A DNA stretch of 64,000 nt from positions 1 to 64,000 of the forward strand of contig JAHLWZ010000605.1 in the NCBI GenBank assembly GCA_020536535.1, in the 5' to 3' direction. This document shows, in pieces, positions 19,978-31,548 of the stretch. Made by a program: the position numbers and the translations under genes. The notes under the pieces were generated by a model that worked only from the letters and a program-made list of their open reading frames with translations, was not told where the DNA came from and did no database searches. Positions within the stretch are counted from its first letter, which is position 1. The number at the start of each line of letters is the position of its first letter. This stretch comes from Pelomyxa schiedti. Lineage: Eukaryota; Evosea; Pelobiontida; Pelomyxidae.

Positions 19978-22900
19978 TTATGGCTTTTGTAGCCCTATTT
20001 TTTGGAGTTGTTGCTTTAGACTTTGGAGTTGCTGGAGAAGTTGATACCGCGATTGCCTGCCAGCCTCTATTTGGCCTACAAGTTGTGGTGACTGAGACCC
20101 ACGAGGGCTTTGTTGGAGTTGCTGCTCCGCTATTCTTTGCTGTTCAAGTTGCGCTATTAGCTCCCGTATGCGGCCTTGAATGGAGTGCAATTCAGAGACA
20201 GGCACAACTGTGCTTGGTGGTGTGGGTGTCTGGGGTGGGGATGTGAGTTTGGGAGTGGCAACTGGTAAAAACTGTGAAAGGGAGGTGCAGGTGGTGACTG
20301 GATCTAATGGGTGCGAGAGAGGCTGGAAATCAAGGAAAGCTGGCCGGCGGGGTTGCGGCCGGGCTGTGGAGCCACAAGTAAAGCTAGAAAGAACGGAGGA
20401 GGGTTGTTGGGGGGATGCTGCAGAGAGTAAATTTGAATTTGTAGGTGGCATACCCAAAAGTGAAAGTGTGGATGTAGTGTGTATTGTCTCAGGTAGGGAG
20501 GAACTTGGTGGTATTGTCATAGTTTGTGCAGAATACGTGGTGCACGCAGAAGATAACTGACTTGCGGAGAGATTGGCGAATGGAGGTAATACTGGTTGCC
20601 GAAATGTGGGGTTCTTAGCTAACCTCAGTCTTGTGCGAGCAAGCCATTTCATGGCACAGCGGTGTACAACAGCATAAATTCTCTTGGTGTGTTCACTTTC
20701 TCTGTCAACCACTTCTTGAACTTTGACTTTCTCAATATCCAAGGCTGCCTGTTTCCAAACGTCTTTAGCACCTCAAGTATAGTAACCTTTTATTACATGC
20801 AACCACTGCCGAGCAATATCTTGAAGAAGATGATAATGAAAATATTGGAAAGCATCCTTCTCCCTTCTTTTCTTGTGCATTTTCAGTGAAACGACATTCC
20901 CCCAGGCCTTATTCATATCAGGAGATTAGAACAATTGGTTGTAAACTAGACCTCCAAAATGGAACCTTTCAGACGGAGAGACCACTGGACAAATGACAGA
21001 TGCATTTGACTTCTCTTCTCTTTCTCGTAGATTGTTGTTGAATTCCAGGAATCGAAAGTTTTCTTGGCAAGAAACCATGCATTTAAGTTATCAGCTCTCA
21101 GCTTTTTCTCCTTTGAAGTAGTTGGCTTTGATTTCTTTTCAAAGGTAACTTCACCTCTTTTTGTTTGTATTGGGCAGCAACAACACTAAAACAGATCAGT
21201 GAATTTCTCTTGAGTGTCATGGCATGGAAATCTTCAGCCTGCGACATTTTCATCTTTTCTGTCATCTTGGAGTTGTGCCACTTTATCCAGGCAAGTAGTA
21301 ATCGCTGTTTTTTCCCTGTGGAAGTTAGATACCATTTTCTTACATTATTGCACTCACTTTTTTTCAACGTTTCAACAACTGCATGTAGTAGCAAAATTCT
21401 TAGCTTATGTTTGTGAGAAATCGCATCTCTACATTCAACCCACCGTTCCCAGTACTGATTTGTGGTAAACGTAGAGAGCAACAAGTAAGAATGTACCTTT
21501 TTCAACAACTGTTGTTGGTGGAAATTGTGGGCACGCAGAGACTTTTTATGCCTTCCCACAGCTAAAGAGGCACACTGACTCCAGTGTGTTACAAAGTTAC
21601 TTAATACAGTTAATGGGCGTGATACACAAGAAACTGTTGCAAACCGTTTTATTGTTTCTATCCAAAATACTGCTGCTTTTATCTTTAAATCTCGTCTCTT
21701 CTCAAACAGTTCCACATGATCCTATTGCCAACTAAATGTACAAAGGCAAATTGAGGACACTCACTCTCCAATATTTCAGGCACTTTACAAGAACTCTTTG
21801 TCTGTGGAATAGAATGGCTTTTTCTGCTTGCTCGTGCTTGTGAATTTTTTCTTGGTAATATACAATCCAATTTGACAATAATGTACACTGAAATTATTAG
21901 CCGAATAATTGCTGCATAATATTACCTTCAGTTTATTTTGGTAGTGATTTACAGCAAGGTACTGCGGGGAGTTAGCCACGTTTTATTATAAGGCTCTACC
22001 CTATTGCTATTAGAAACGGCCTCACTGTGAGCTGTGGCTCGCCATACTTGGAGGTACACACCAAGAAGGGTTTGATCATAGTGCTGACTTGCCTTAAAGT
22101 GATGTAAGCAGACCACATTTTCACACAAAAAAAAACTTGGAATTGAGCTATTCGCAGCTGGTAAGTCCGCTGCCAAACAGAAACCCACTGCTGAAACATG
22201 TAGTGGAGAATGTGTTTGTGGTGTATTTCTGAAACTTGATTGAAAATGTAACGAATCAAAACAGAACGTTCTGAGTAGGCACTCCATGATCGCATGAAGG
22301 AAGATAAGACTTTGTCACGTGCTCTTATTTGGGCAACAATAATCCTCCCCTTGCTATTGTTACAGGATTTTGAAATAGAGGTACCTTTTGTATTTTATTT
22401 GATTCAGTGAAAGTTGACCAAGCATAAAAACACATTTTGAGTTGCTGCAAGTTGTGTTTCCTGACTGCTTTTCCAATTTTGGAAAGCTCACCATCAGGAA
22501 GAGTTTCTGCTGTACATTTTACCCATGCATTCCAATAAGCCTGTAAATTCTTGTATAATAACGTTACTTATCTCATACAGAAATGAACTTAGACAACATG
22601 TTTCTTCTGCCTTCCAATAAACCATGCTACTTGTTCTTCTGTATCACTCGAAACTTGCACCATCCATCTCAGTGCAAAAAACGCTTTAGCCTAGCTATGT
22701 AAGAGAGAGGAAAAAGAATACAACAACCATAAGGCTTTGTTCATAATGATTTTCTGCAATCAAGGACTGGGAATGTTGAGCCGTTTTTTGAATTGTATCT
22801 AACAATGTAAAGTTTAAGTGCCTTTATCCAAGGAGAGTACAATTTTTCCATTCCAGAAAAGTAGAGTTCAATAAATGTACTTTGTGCAAGAGGTGTGCTT

Positions 22901-23584
22901 TGCTCACTTGACTCAAGGTTTCTTTGGATTTGGACGTATATCTCATCCAAAGAACAAAATGTCCGCGCAATAACACTCTGCTTCTTTGCATAGCTTCTAT
23001 CTATACAACTTAAGAAAGTGAGGTGGGCAGTGGGCTTACCTTGGACTCGGCATTAATGACAAGGCTCCACCCGCGCAAGGCAGATTGTACTGTGTGGAGA
23101 TACCAAAACTGGAGAGCCATTTCCGAAAGTTGATTTGAATTCTGCTTGCTTTCGGTATACTGCCTCCAAACAGAAAAACACGTTCTCTGTATGCGAAAGG
23201 CAGCTGAAGTATGTAAGCAACAGTAACAGTAAGAACGGTAGACCAAAGCACATTCCCAGCATGTCATCCTGAGACGCCTTCTTTTTCTCTCGACACACTT
23301 TTAAAAATGCCTGCCAGCAAGAGCGAAGCAACACCATTCTTGTGTGTTGTCGGTCCGAAGTAGCCCTTGGGGAAAAAAAAAAATTACCGGTAATGCGAGA
23401 CTGCCAGTCGCGAGGCTCCAGGCTCCGCTCCCATTTGGCTGGGATCTCGGCACACAGGAGGACCACACAACAGCGCGGCGGATCCAACAACCACCGGGCG
23501 CAGATCTCGCGCAACTTGAGCCTCCCCCACCGGCGATGTGGTTGCAGCGACTTGTCGGTTACGAATGCCCCGTGACGCATTCAT
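19978..23584 (-). CDS. Sfi1-like centrin-binding repeat protein
   Basis: This long, intron-broken minus-strand protein has repeated Trp-centred helices of the Sfi1 kind: LLRSCWQAFLKVCREKK, TCFSVWRQYTESKQ, MALQFWYLHTVQSALRGW, KAAVFWIETIKRFA, LSNFVTHWSQCASL, TNQYWERWVECRDAI and LLLAWIKWHNSK, each about 23-35 residues apart. In Sfi1 such repeats bind centrin along a filament at the centrosome or basal body. The last exon (20742-19978) is Ser/Thr/Pro-rich and ends in a coiled region starting ELHSIQGRIRELIAQLEQQR, similar in layout to the animal SFI1 C-terminus. The start MNASRGIRN at 23584 is preferred because its frame joins the next exon in phase through the intron after AVSHYR. A competing ATG at 23580 does not join in phase. 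The exon structure between 20750 and 23050 is only partly resolved. Confidence 0.65.
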
Positions 23585-23956
23585 CGTCGCGAGATTGTTG
23601 TTTCTTCTTATTGTCAGATTCACCGAACTCGGTTTGTGGCCGGGCCCATAATCCTGCTTGAAGTAGTCAAGAACGAGGTATAGCCCGCCGGAGACGGCCT
23701 TATCCTGTAGGCCCTTAAAGGGAATCACTGACTCGTTTGGTGGTTCTTCTCGTTAGGTCTGAGAGGCTTACCTTCAGTTAACAAAAAAAATGTGTACTCT
23801 CATTTATGGGGGTCCGCAAACCAGAAGGATTAAAACTTGTATTTTTTTTTTTTTTTTTTTTTTGTTGTTGTTATTTTGGGTAATGGGGTGCAAGGGGACT
23901 TTCTCCTCAGCACAGGTGCTACAGATAAAGTGGGAACGAGTGACCTACTTCAGGGT
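23585..23956. other. Intergenic region between HydF and the Sfi1-like gene
   Basis: Holds the 3' UTR of HydF and the promoter of the Sfi1-like gene (both minus strand). A run of more than 20 T on the plus strand lies at about 23840-23863, which is poly-A on the transcribed strand. A minus-strand frame at 23728-23585 is open upstream of the chosen Sfi1-like start, with sequence such as FKGLQDKAVSGGLYLVLDYF. It has no ATG before an upstream stop and may be leader or an unrecognised upstream exon. Confidence 0.4.
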
Positions 23957-25807
23957 TCACAGAGACAAACCAAAGGGTTTTACAACTCTGGACAAGGCAG
24001 CACGGGAGCGAAGTAGGGATAGTACAAGCCCATAGTTGGTTATGGGAACTTTGCTCTGCTCAAGGTCATTTAATCTGGAACCCATGCCCTGCTGGTCTAG
24101 CATGCAGCCTCCACAGTGTACAACTAGTGAATATTGCCTCAAGTCACGCTGCTGATACTCACGCCCAAAGGCGTGCTCTACCTTCACAACACCTTGCCCA
24201 AATCGCCGTGCTATTCCAGCAGGAATTTGCTTTGTGCCAATGTCATCAAGGATGCGGTCGTGGTTGCAGGCTTCGCAAATCAGGACACGGTCCCCCTTTC
24301 CGAGTTTTTCAAAGCGTCGCAAGCCTTCCACAAATTGGGGAAGCCTGTTGAGTTTGAGTATTTGACTGCTGAGAGAAGAGACAACCTGCCCTGGCTGAGA
24401 TAATTTATCATACAGATGGAAAACGTGGTGATTGGTACTAATTCCGCACCTGTCTTTTTGTCCATGGTCCAAGGATCTACAACATCCACGGCTTGAGAAT
24501 CGGTAATTAATAGCCTTGAGGTAGATGAAAATTACTAATCAACTCTTGTATAAAATACCTACTTCAATCTATCTCCTGTCTTGAGTACATTGATGTTGTC
24601 TCTGAATCTTTTTTCTTCTGTTTCCCGAATTCTTACGTCAGTGCTTCTCGCTTTCCGCAGATCCATTCTATAAGCAAAAGTATTCACTTTTGGTGGTGTA
24701 AGTAAAATTGTTAAAGAAATACAGACAAACCATAGTTACGAACGAGTGCCTCTTGGGTGATAGCTTGGGGGCGCAAGAAACGAGCATTGGGAGTTTCTTC
24801 ATCCATAGGAATGTCTGTCCAAAAGTTATCGGCTTTAGTGGGAAACAGGCTTCACATACTTAAAAAAACAACCGAGTCATGGGGTAAGCCTACATGGGTT
24901 GGAATCAGTGGAACTGCGCTTGTGTGTTGTTTGCTTGCTGATTCCACCCACGCAATGACACGTGACCCCGCATTTGGATCTGCGAGATTAACAGCTAAGG
25001 TAGGACAGAGTAATTCTCCTGCCTCAATTCCAAACATTATTCTTAAAGAATAAGACAATGGGTGAGTATTACCTTGTTCCGAATCCCGAGTTTATCTTCT
25101 GTTGCTTCTAACAGAGTATTGAAATCTTGCTGGCTAGTTTGGTGCCCAGAAGAGAACAAATTAAAGAGAACAAGAAGCTTGTTAGCCTTTCTATCGCCAG
25201 GTTTCCGCTGTGCTAGCATCTTACTTATAATTGTTTGCGCAGGCAGTACGGAAGATAATTCGTATGGGTTCACAACCACGACCACAATGTCAGATTCATT
25301 GAGGTTTCCCATAGCTTTAACACGTTTCTTGTCACCAAGAAGACCTTGGGGGAGGGTGAAATTCAAATGAAGGGCCAGGTAACGGATAAGCTCAAGTCAC
25401 CTTCTTCATCAATTCCTGGGGTGTCGAAAAGTTTCACAGGACCCAAGCCGTGCACCTCCATCAGTGCTACCTTGGTGTCAGCAGTAGTTCCGGGTTTAGA
25501 GTCCACAATTGAAGTCTGTGTGCCAGTAATGACATTCATAAGAGTAGACTTTCCAACGTTCATTGCACCTGTGGTTTTAAAATGGTGTTCAATACAACAG
25601 TCCCTCTGTGCACAGAGGTATAGGCTACTAACCAAAAATGCCTATGTTTGTCCTCAACAACGGAGTATCGACTATCCTGTTTGCAGCAGGGGTAGACGAC
25701 TTACGAGAGGCCGAGTGGCCACGGTTGCCAACACGTGAACCCAGCAACGACCAGCCGTAACTACGACACGACACCAGTGGAAAAGACACACCAACACTCT
25801 GCAGCAT
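23957..25807 (-). CDS. HydF: HydF, [FeFe]-hydrogenase maturation GTPase/scaffold with organellar presequence
   Basis: HydF is the GTPase scaffold on which the 2Fe subcluster is assembled and delivered to hydrogenase. The minus-strand ATG at 25807 starts MLQSVGVSFPLVSCRSYGWS and continues LLGSRVGNRGHSASRKSS: basic, Ser-rich and acid-free, so probably an organellar presequence. An intron splits the P-loop: IVDTPLLRTNIGIFG joins AMNVGKSTLMNVITG (GxxxxGKS/T). Then come VDSKPGTTAD (switch I), VKLFDTPGIDEEG (G3) and SDIVVVVVNPYE. The G4 position reads LVLFNLFSSGH, not a clear NKxD. The C-terminal cluster-binding residues are present: CEACNHDR, then VVHCGGCMLDQQ (CxH and HCxxC), ending VVKPFGLSL. 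It is a stand-alone HydF, not fused to HydE as in Chlamydomonas. Confidence 0.92.
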
Positions 25808-26172
25808 TTGTTTTTATTTTGTGGTTTTGAGCTACAGCGAACTGCACCAGGAAGTACCCTGATTTTTAGCAGGGGATTCCTGTCAAGGCCTTCGAGCCTG
25901 CCAATTCGATAAGGTTGAGGATCCAAAAAAAGTAGAGAAATTCCGTGGCGCCTCGCAGCTCGGCTTTGAGCACTTTTTCGTCGGCCGAACTTTTTTTGCC
26001 CTTAGGGTAACGCACGCGTGTGTGCGCCACACCACACTCGTTGGTCCCAATCCAACCCAACCATACTCCACACGACCACTCCCTCCTCACTCTCTGCCAA
26101 CCGCTTTATTATTATTTTTTCCACTGCCCCACATACATACTCACAGACCCACAATAACAACAACAACCCAAG
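25808..26172. promoter_or_regulatory. Divergent intergenic region between HydF and the coiled-coil gene
   Basis: A 365-bp region separates two divergent start codons and must hold both promoters. Frames in this region lack conserved sequence. No element was identified with confidence. Confidence 0.4.
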
Positions 26173-29100
26173 ATGGCCGATGGAGGCAGTGCCCCCATAC
26201 CACAGCGCCGCGGCCTGTTCATGACCCGGGACAGGCAACAAACCAACGCGCCACTGCCTTCTTCTACCACCACTCCCGGCAGCAGCACCAGCCCCGGTCC
26301 CAGCCCCGGCACCAACGGCGGCTCAGTAAATAGCTCAAGTGGGGCCACCAAGTTAGAGCCGCCGCCGCTTTCTGTCATTGCGGCGATGTTGCCTCCTCCC
26401 ACAACTGTGGCGCCGCTGCCCCCTGGCATGCAAATTAATACCGGCACGCCCACCTCTGCTGCGTCCTCTTCCTCTTCGTCTTCCTCTGCCACCTCTTCGT
26501 CGGCACTTTCGTCTTCTCCGCCACAAATGGGGGTAATGACGTCACAGCCGAATGGCAACAGCACCGGGAGCGCAGCTGCCGTTCAGGGTGACTCTTCGGC
26601 GAAGGAGTCTGCTGATGGGGGTTCTGAACAACAGGGAGGCTCTTCCAGGCACCCACAATTTGTGAGAACACAGTCATTACTTCCAAAGGGACTCTCCCAG
26701 ACGTTGATGGATGCTGCCTCTTCTTCCTCGCACCTGAGTGGCAGGATATTATCTACATCGGCAAAATCGGCTCTGCAAGGGGCAACACTCAGGGGAGTAT
26801 CTGCACAATCAAGCCGTGATGCTACACCCCTGTATGCTCCTTCCTTGTTTACTTTTTTTTTGAGAAATTAATTTTCCTCTTTTTCCACTATTACAGTGAA
26901 ATTATAGAAATGGTATATCCTTCTCTTACGGTGATGGCCCATATTACTTTTTGACTTTCAATAGGCTCTCTTGGAGTTACTTGCACTTCACAAATTTTCT
27001 TTTGAAAATATTTGGGAGGTAATTGAGTTTTCAACTCCTTTTTTTAATTTAACATTGCTCTTGGAAAAAAAAATAGGGGGAGCCTGGCTTATTCCCGATA
27101 TTGTACTCTCTTTAAAAAACCAATCTATCTTATTTCTTTGAAGATATCAGTTCAAAGAGCAGTTTTTCTCCATATCGTCTTCTGATAAATCCGCAAAGCC
27201 CCTTCTTGTGCTTAATTTTCCTGAGAGTGCTACACTTCCCCAAAAAAGATTCCGTGTTCAGAGCTCTTGGACTGTCCAAAAGGTGCTAAATCTTGTTTGC
27301 CAAAAATTTCCCGCTCTTTCAGGATCAGAGTATGTTCTTTCAACTCTGCAGCTGACTCAACATTGCCCACAGGTTAGGTCTATTTTGTATCAAAGGTTTT
27401 CGCTTGATCAATAACGAGCCATTGGCTTCTTTTGGCTTTGGCACTCTTTTTCAAAGTTGGGAGTTGCATGTTCAAGTTCTGCCACAACATGACAAACTTC
27501 CGGCCTCGTTCTCTCCACCAGTGAGATCCCTTCTAAGTCCGACCCCTTCTCTAATGGGGTCTAGCCGAATGGCTTCTCCTGGTGAAGCTACAACAACAGT
27601 AGCAACAACGACCCCAACTGCAACAGTTTCTTCACCTACCTCCACCCAAACTCCTTCACCCCAAGAGCATGACACGCATGCCCGTCCACAAGCAGTTCAA
27701 ACTATAACGTTCGATCTTCCTCCCTTATTGTTACTTGGTGGTCTGCAAAAAAAGACTGTCAGGATAACTCCAGTAAGTGTTTTCTCCCTCATTTCTAGCT
27801 TATTAAAGTATGACAGGAACAATTACACGAACCCATACGCAACATCATAAAATCTGTTTGCTCCAAATTTGAAATACCTAATAGTGAGGATTTTTCCCTG
27901 GTTACCACAGATCCTAGTGAGGCCATACTGTTATCATCAGACGCCACACTGGAGTCCTATGGGTCATACTTCTTCTCATCTTTTCTTTTGTTCACAATTC
28001 CTAAGACTTGGGTGGAAATTCAACACATGGAACTTGGTAATTGCATTTACTTCATTATGTGAAATTGGAAGTACCGTTCAAGGTGGGGCCCAAATTCAGC
28101 CTTCACTAAAGGGTGAATGGCGTTGGGTTGATGTGTCAAGAGCTAATCTTGGTATTTGTCCAGTTTTCCCTTACCCTTCTCACTTGAAATAGTAATACCT
28201 GAGGCCAAAATCTTAATTCGCTACCTTGACACAACTGTATCCCAGCAAAGTGAAATCATCACACAACAATTAAATGACTATGCAACCCTGGAAGAAAATC
28301 TCTCCAACAGCATGGCTTCCTGTGATTTGTTGGAGGTAGAAAAGGCACAACTCATAGATGAGCGGGACCAGCTTACTGCCGAAAAATCTCAATTTGCAGC
28401 AATGTTGGTGGAAAAGGAAGCCACCATTGATGTTATGCAAAGCAATGTCACCTCTCTGCATGAACAACTTCAAGCTCAGCAGCGTGCTGTATGACCCTTT
28501 CTTTGTTTCATCTTGATTGAGTGAACAAAGGCAGATGAGAAGGCAGAACAAGCTCTTGACGCCTACAATCACTTAGCTGCGGAGAAATCGGCAGAAATAT
28601 CTGAAGTCAGGGCATCCCGAGATGCGTTGGAGAGTGAATTGGCCAGGGCACGAGCACAAATTGCAGAAACTAATAACAAGGTCTTTTTCACGCCTTCCTT
28701 TGCAATCGAGTGAAACCAACCCTCACACAGTTGGCACAAATGACTACCGAGAGGGACGATTTAGAAAAAGTGTGGATCACCACAAAGCAAGAAGCAGCAG
28801 GCCTCAGAGATGAGCTCTCGAAAACAAAGAACGAGTTTGCTGAATTCCAAATACAACACACTGAAGCAATGGAGAGCTCCAAAAAGAGAATAGAAAAGCT
28901 GAAAGTAAACTCACAGTGAAAACAGCTCAATGCTTATACAAAATGCAGGCCAAACTTGCGGAATCCCAGAAACTTGAGGAAGAAGCACAAATAGAAAAAA
29001 AGAACCTCTCTGCCCAGCTTACCCAAAACTCCAATGCACACACACACACAGTAAAACAATTTGAGGAACGTGTTGCAAGTCTCCAAAAGGAAATATCTGA

Positions 29101-31336
29101 ACTCAATCAAAACCTTGTTGCTGCAAATTCCTCAGAGGCAGCTGCCAAAGAACAGGTTTCTTTGAACCTTTGTATTAATGTTTCTTACTCCCTCTGAACT
29201 CCAGATTCAAGAATTGACTGATAATATGCAAAGACTCAGTGCACAACAGCAGCAGGAGCAGCAGGAACACAGACACCAAATCGATGTTTTGGAGCACTCT
29301 ATTTCCTCTCTACAAGAGAATGCGGAGGTAATGCGCCAGAGACATGCTGAGGAGATTGACTTGCTCCGTAAAACACAAGAGGATGAAGCTGCCCAGCATC
29401 AGGCTTCCACACAAAAGCTTGTTGCGCAACTTGCACTTCTCAGTGAGCAAAGTGGTGAAATGCGACAGCAGGCGGAACAAAAACTTGTTCAACTTTCACA
29501 GATGAATGAAGAAATCGAAGTCAAAAGGAAACAAGACGAACTTGCTCTTAAACGCAATGTTACAAGTACTGTAAAAAAGAAAAAACGCAAGCTAATAGAA
29601 AATAGAACTGGAGCATGATTTGTCGGATAGCAATTCACAATATTCCAAGCTACAATTGCAGTTTTCTCAGTCGCAAGCCGAGATAAAAGCTCTGAAGGTT
29701 GTAGAATTTAGAGTCCATTCTATGTAATCATAATTAGGAAAGAATTGAAGAACAAGAGAATATGCATACAGCTACTGCAAAAAAACTACAGACAAAGATT
29801 GCTTCACTAACAACAGTATTGAATTACACTAAAGAGTGAGTGTAGTTTAAAACGCCTTCCATAGGAAGTGGCAACTGCAAAGGAGAAATGGCGTACAACC
29901 ATTTCCTTGGGCAATCAAAAAGCCAAACAGCTTCTCTCTCTTAATGCCCGACTTCTTCAACAAGTATCTTTTCCAAACTTCCATCTCGATTGAAATTAAT
30001 CTCTATTTCTTAAGGCCGAACAAGAAAAAAAGCGGTTTCAAGAAGAATCTAAAGTAAGCAGTAAGCGCGCGCAACGAGTCAGGGAATTGGAAAGCCAAGT
30101 CGAGACTCTCAATAGTCAACTGGAATCACATAAGTTGCAAGTTGAAACACTGACACAATGTGGATTACAAACGGGAAAAATGCAAGAGGCAAGATATGCA
30201 CTTTTTACACAAACCTTGACCATATTTAGACCCTTTCTGCAGAACTGGCACAAACAAAAGAAACCTTCACAAGGTAATGTTTCACGCTGCAATTCACCCT
30301 AATTTCCTTGTAGGGAGGTTGCACTACTTCAAAAGAGCGTGCAAAGTTTAGAAGAGCAACTGAAGGTTCCTTTATAGTGACTGGTTGCAAGATTAACTTC
30401 ATTTCCTTTCAGGAATCACAAAGCCACAGTAGCGAAACTCAGTCCCTATTGACTTCCAAAGATGAGCTACTCCGGTCAACACAAGCCGCCGTCGAAGAGG
30501 AACAGCGCAAGGGTGTCAAGTGTGTCCGCTCCCCCCTCCCATATTCCGCGAATCCAAAAAAAACCCCCTCTTAACCCATAACCCAAAAAAAAAAAAAAAA
30601 AAAAAAAAANNNNNNNNNNNNNNNNNNNNNNNNNNNNNNNNNNNNNNNNNNNNNNNNNNNNNNNNNNNNNNNNNNNNNNNNNNNNNNNNNNNNNNNNNNN
30701 NNNNNNNNNCAAAAAAAAAAAAAAAAAAAAAAAAGGGCACAGAACACCATATCCAAGCTCACCAACCAAATCAAGGCGCTGGAAGATCAACTGGCGGACA
30801 CGACGCGTGGCCGGGCGCACACCCACCTCGACATACTCACGCCGGCGGCCGCGGCCCTCGTTGCCAACACGTCGACGTCGCCGGAGCTCCCGCCCGCGCT
30901 CCCGACGCAGGTGTCGTCGGCGCCGCCAGCGCCGCCGCCGCCAAAGCCGGCCGCCGCGCCGCCGGTCCCGCCGCCGCCTCCCAACGCCGGCGGATTCAAG
31001 GCGGCCAAGCCGACAGCGAGCACATCCACCAACCTGATTGCGCAGATAAACGCACAGAAGCAACAACTGATGAAAAGGCAGCCGGAGGAGAAGAAGTCAA
31101 AGGTAACACTACCTTGTCCACTGTAGTATAGGTTTATGCTAAATTATAAATACTATGGCACCTAAAACACCCGCGCACACCGTCCCACAATCTCCTTATA
31201 CGTTTGGCAGACGGATCCATCACAAATTCACTCTGTTGCCGAGCTTCTGTATGTGTCCCTGCACAAAAAATTCCAGTCTGTGCACGAGAACGGTGAAGCT
31301 GAAGATCTGGACGATGTGACTGACGATTTTGTGTAA
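26173..31336 (+). CDS. Long coiled-coil protein with polyproline C-terminus (cytoskeletal-type)
   Basis: Exon 1 encodes about 220 residues of Ser/Pro/Thr-rich disordered sequence (MADGGSAPIPQRRGLF). Short exons follow: EIIEM..LLELLALHKFSFENIWE, then QKRFRVQSSWTVQKVLNLVC and EPIRNIIKSVCSKFEIPNS. They read like one or two ubiquitin-fold RA/FERM-F0-type domains (inference). From about 28195 to 30780 it is almost pure coiled coil (ETNNK, ELNQNL, QLSAQQQQEQQEHRHQ and similar) with many Gln/Glu/Lys heptads. After the assembly gap come KALEDQLADTTRG, a polyproline stretch (SAPPAPPPPKPAAAPPVPPP), a WH2-like helix NLIAQINAQKQQLMKRQ and a tail ELLYVSLHKKFQSV ending DDVTDDFV (TAA 31334-31336). It is probably an actin- or membrane-linked scaffold. 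No named family is recognised. Confidence 0.6.
30610..30709. other. Assembly gap of 100 N inside poly-A
   Basis: Exactly 100 N at 30610-30709 sit between A-runs (about 30587-30609 and 30711-30734). It is probably an unresolved poly-A or A-rich intron of the coiled-coil gene; the conventional 100-N size means the true length is unknown. Exonic sequence could be missing. Confidence 0.95.
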
Positions 31337-31548
31337 TTTATCATAAAGAACACATTCACCCAGCAACAACAGGTTCTGTTGTTTAAACAACGCCGTGCAG
31401 CAAATTTCCCTCCCTACTTGTCTCATTTTTCCGTATTCGGCTTCAGCAGATCGCCGAAATCACTCCCGTGATTAGGAAAAACGCAACAACCCAAGCAGGA
31501 ATACCACCGTTCCCCTCGTTTCTGAGGTCAGCAACCCACCAACACAAC

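Noticed and set aside
15941-25807. Bacterial contamination or a bacterial scaffold carrying hydrogenase genes
   Set aside because: HydG and HydF each contain several spliceosomal introns and organellar-type leaders, and are interleaved with eukaryotic genes.
30520-31131. Open frames running through the N gap (unknown residues)
   Set aside because: Artifact of translating N; only the frame starting after the acceptor near 30735 matches the coiled-coil gene.
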